A stretch of 6,879 nt of DNA, from positions 1-6,879 of the forward strand of contig JAKQGD010000393.1 in assembly GCA_029573365.1 (NCBI GenBank), in the 5' to 3' direction. Origin of the DNA: Bacteroidota bacterium (GTDB taxonomy: Bacteria > Bacteroidota > Bacteroidia > Chitinophagales > Saprospiraceae). Numbering within the stretch: the stretch's first letter is position 1; each line of letters begins with the position of its first letter. The position numbers were made by a program, and so were the translations under genes. Positions 6,514-6,879 of the stretch are shown piece by piece. A model generated the notes under the pieces. It did no database searches and was not told the origin of the DNA. It saw only the letters and a list, made by a program, of their open reading frames with translations.

Positions 6514-6540
6514 GAGGGCCTGCATTTGCGGGCCTTTTTT
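6514..6540 (+). terminator. Intrinsic terminator after the DUF4412 gene
   Basis: The arms 6514-6523 and 6528-6537 pair around the tetraloop ATTT. The core is GGCCTGC with GCGGGCC, including one G-T wobble, and extends outward by three weaker pairs into the T-run. Six T residues (6535-6540) follow the GC-rich stem. It lies 28 bp after the stop at 6485 and is a textbook Rho-independent terminator, ending the DUF4412 transcript and insulating pssA. Confidence 0.9.
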
Positions 6541-6626
6541 ATATAATCAATATTCCTATAATTAATATTATGTTAAATAGAATAATCTAAAACTTACAGC
6601 CCTTCCTGCACCTATCTACTCTATCC

Positions 6627-6659
6627 TTGTTCTCCGTAAAATTATTTTATGTAGCTTTA
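6627..6659 (+). promoter_or_regulatory. Candidate pssA promoter
   Basis: TTG (6627-6629), a 22-nt spacer and TAGCTTTA (6652-6659) match the Bacteroidota -33/-7 pattern except for the last base of the -7 element (A instead of G). It lies downstream of the terminator and 20 bp before the TTG start of pssA, so the leader would be very short. An alternative promoter in the AT-rich DNA at 6541-6600 is possible. Confidence 0.35.
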
Positions 6660-6662
6660 CGG
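6634..6662. repeat. Perfect 7-bp inverted repeat before pssA
   Basis: CCGTAAA (6634-6640) and TTTACGG (6656-6662) are perfect inverted copies separated by 15 nt. The pair overlaps the candidate -7 element and ends 16 bp before the pssA start codon. It could be an operator or, if transcription begins further upstream, a leader hairpin near the ribosome entry site. It is not followed by a T-run, so it is not a terminator. Confidence 0.4.
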
Positions 6663-6678
6663 CAAATTTTGGAAACCT

Positions 6679-6879
6679 TTGAAAAAGTATATTCCAACAT
6701 CTCTTACAGCTGGCAATTTGTTGTGTGGATTTCTGGCTATTCTGCTTGGCGATATGTACTGGGGCCCTGTGTTGCTGTTGGGTTGTTTTCTTTTTGATGC
6801 ATTTGACGGTGTTCTGGCTCGCAAGCTCAATGTACAGAGTGATTTTGGCAAGCAGATGGATTCACTGGCAGACGTGGTA
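6679..6879 (+). CDS. pssA: Phosphatidylserine synthase PssA (5' part, runs off the window)
   Basis: This is the first 67 codons of an integral-membrane CDP-alcohol phosphatidyltransferase, most likely CDP-diacylglycerol-serine O-phosphatidyltransferase, which makes phosphatidylserine for phosphatidylethanolamine synthesis. The family signature is complete: D40, then D43-G44-x2-A47-R48-x8-G57-x3-D61-x3-D65, whose aspartates bind the metal and the CDP-diacylglycerol. The N-terminus KKYIPTSLTAGNLLCGF is typical of the type II PssA of Bacteroidota and Firmicutes, followed by a hydrophobic helix (about 14-38). The start is TTG at 6679. The same frame has a stop at 6652-6654 and no ATG between it and the conserved start, and known relatives begin just at this point. 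GGAAA at 6671-6675 may help ribosome binding. Phosphatidylglycerophosphate synthase shares the signature, but the N-terminus favours PssA. Confidence 0.88.
   Translation, partial: MKKYIPTSLTAGNLLCGFLAILLGDMYWGPVLLLGCFLFDAFDGVLARKLNVQSDFGKQMDSLADVV

Overview
The window reads as chromosomal DNA of a Bacteroidota member, possibly near the Saprospiria/Chitinophagia. The family-level placement is only an impression. The phylum rests on three things. First, there are promoter-like elements of the Bacteroidota type (-33 TTG, -7 TAnnTTTG); the clearest lies at 871-900 on the minus strand. Second, start codons lack good Shine-Dalgarno sequences and are preceded by A/T-rich DNA. Third, the protein content fits: a TlpA-like thioredoxin lipoprotein, a DUF4412 exported protein, and an HscA-type Hsp70 without other ISC genes nearby.

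Layout: the left 2.8 kb is transcribed leftwards. It holds the possible first codons of an unidentified gene at the extreme left edge (1-22), a seven-helix TIGR02206/YwaF-type membrane protein (122-853), and the chaperone hscA (918-2777). About 227 bp of AT-rich DNA with nested inverted repeats separates hscA from a rightward cluster. Three genes follow with gaps of 12 and 15 bp, very likely one operon: a 175-residue conserved-looking protein with an SH3-like N-terminal motif (3005-3532), a lipoprotein with a C-terminal thioredoxin domain (3545-4843), and a YdfG-type NADP-dependent short-chain dehydrogenase (4859-5656). A 121-bp gap leads to a secreted, methionine-rich DUF4412 protein (5778-6485), closed by a strong intrinsic terminator (6514-6540). 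The 5' end of a phosphatidylserine synthase gene, pssA, starts with TTG at 6679 and runs off the right edge.

How the genes work together: the window is a mix of housekeeping and envelope functions (Fe-S protein maturation, phospholipid synthesis, periplasmic thiol redox, an exported protein of unknown role). No mobile element, CRISPR array, tRNA or rRNA, defence locus or biosynthetic cluster is visible. I do not see a convincing new biological system. The points most worth a second look are the three-gene operon with two poorly described protein domains, the solitary hscA, the methionine-rich exported protein, and the regulatory signals in the gaps, including an inverted repeat over the pssA start region.
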